Assembly (NCBI GenBank): GCA_003165315.1
Contig: PLSX01000012.1
Coordinates: 3,001-47,579, forward strand
Direction: 5' to 3'
DNA: 44,579 bases
From: Acidobacteriota bacterium
GTDB lineage: Bacteria > Acidobacteriota > Terriglobia > UBA7540
Shown piece after piece: positions 44,234 through 44,579 of this stretch. A model generated the notes under the pieces. It ran no database searches, was not told the DNA's origin, and saw only the letters and a list, made by a program, of their open reading frames with translations. Position numbers and translations under genes: made by a program. The stretch's first letter is position 1; every line of letters begins with the position of its first letter.

Positions 44234-44579
44234 ATGGGTCCCAATGGATGGGTATCTATACATTAGCACAAGGACGCTTTCTGGCTGCCCGAAATTTCTC
44301 CGGCAGCTTCGCAAACCCTAAAATCGATTGCCAGGAAGAAGAATTGAACCCCAAGCTTCCTTTGAATTCAGGCTCGCGAGGAATAGAGATAGGTAAGCGG
44401 TCACCCGCTGTCCCTGTCAGACCACCTTTCTATTACCCACAAGTATCATGGCTTTTGACCACAGCCGCCGAAGGTGGTTTGGAACCCGCTCCTGCAAGCT
44501 GGTTCCGAGGGGCCTGCCCTCATCAGTCAAGCAGTTACACACATTGGACCCTCCTCGGTCCTTTGCGCTCGTGGCGCAC
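44234..44579. other. Right-edge region without a supported gene
   Basis: No open frame with a recognisable product is seen. GGAACC...GGTTCC (about 44480-44505) is a small inverted repeat. TATAGA upstream of the tRNA on the minus strand could be its -10 box, but no -35 was found. Confidence 0.4.

Noticed and set aside
44330..44440. Second tRNA gene right of tRNA-Arg
   Set aside because: A TTGAACC-like T-loop is visible but no acceptor, D or anticodon stems can be formed around it.

Overview
The window looks like chromosomal DNA of an Acidobacteriota bacterium (Terriglobia-like). The reasons are a GC-rich, high-coding-density background, a giant NHL/Ig-like repeat surface protein beside an outer-membrane barrel, an ECF sigma factor paired with a membrane serine/threonine kinase carrying a TPR-like sensor half, a TonB gene paired with an M48 peptidase, and a large battery of secreted glycosidases. 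This assignment is inference from gene content; no rRNA is present.

Left third (1-10.5 kb): an operon on the minus strand makes a modular NHL/Ig-like surface protein and an outer-membrane beta-barrel (partial at the left edge). A divergent sigma factor plus kinase and a convergent surE follow.

10.7-14.7 kb: a compact plus-strand operon encodes a Rad51/RadA-core protein with no visible Walker A, a small GRTV-type protein, and a divergent B-family DNA polymerase whose exonuclease signatures are lost and whose motif C is reduced to one Asp. I read it as a candidate uncharacterised repair or translesion cassette, analogous in layout (not homologous) to ImuA-ImuB. Its coding sequence is interrupted at least five times by in-frame, inverted arrays of degenerate heptanucleotide repeats or tandem hairpins that are translated into low-complexity peptide.

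15-28.6 kb: tonB-M48 on the minus strand, a 1.4-kb gap containing an AT-rich stretch, then a minus-strand exopolysaccharide operon. The operon reads: GT-C-like membrane protein with an internal tandem duplication, a 1352-residue deacetylase/hydrolase-like protein, a processive GT2 synthase, and UDP-GlcNAc 2-epimerase.

28.7-44.2 kb: a glycosidase region bounded on the right by an intact tRNA-Arg(CCT) and on the left by a decayed 3'-half copy of the same tRNA in the same orientation, as expected for an old tRNA-targeted genomic island. Inside are a minus-strand pair (a TIM-barrel/FGE-like fusion protein and a GH59 galactosylceramidase-like enzyme) and a divergent plus-strand operon of four proteins (GH35-like, GH42-like, GxGYxYP-like, clan GH-D-like). 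All four of these carry twin-arginine signals, and one of them appears to start at ATT. Together they look like a galactoside-degrading locus. No integrase, CRISPR array or rRNA was seen.
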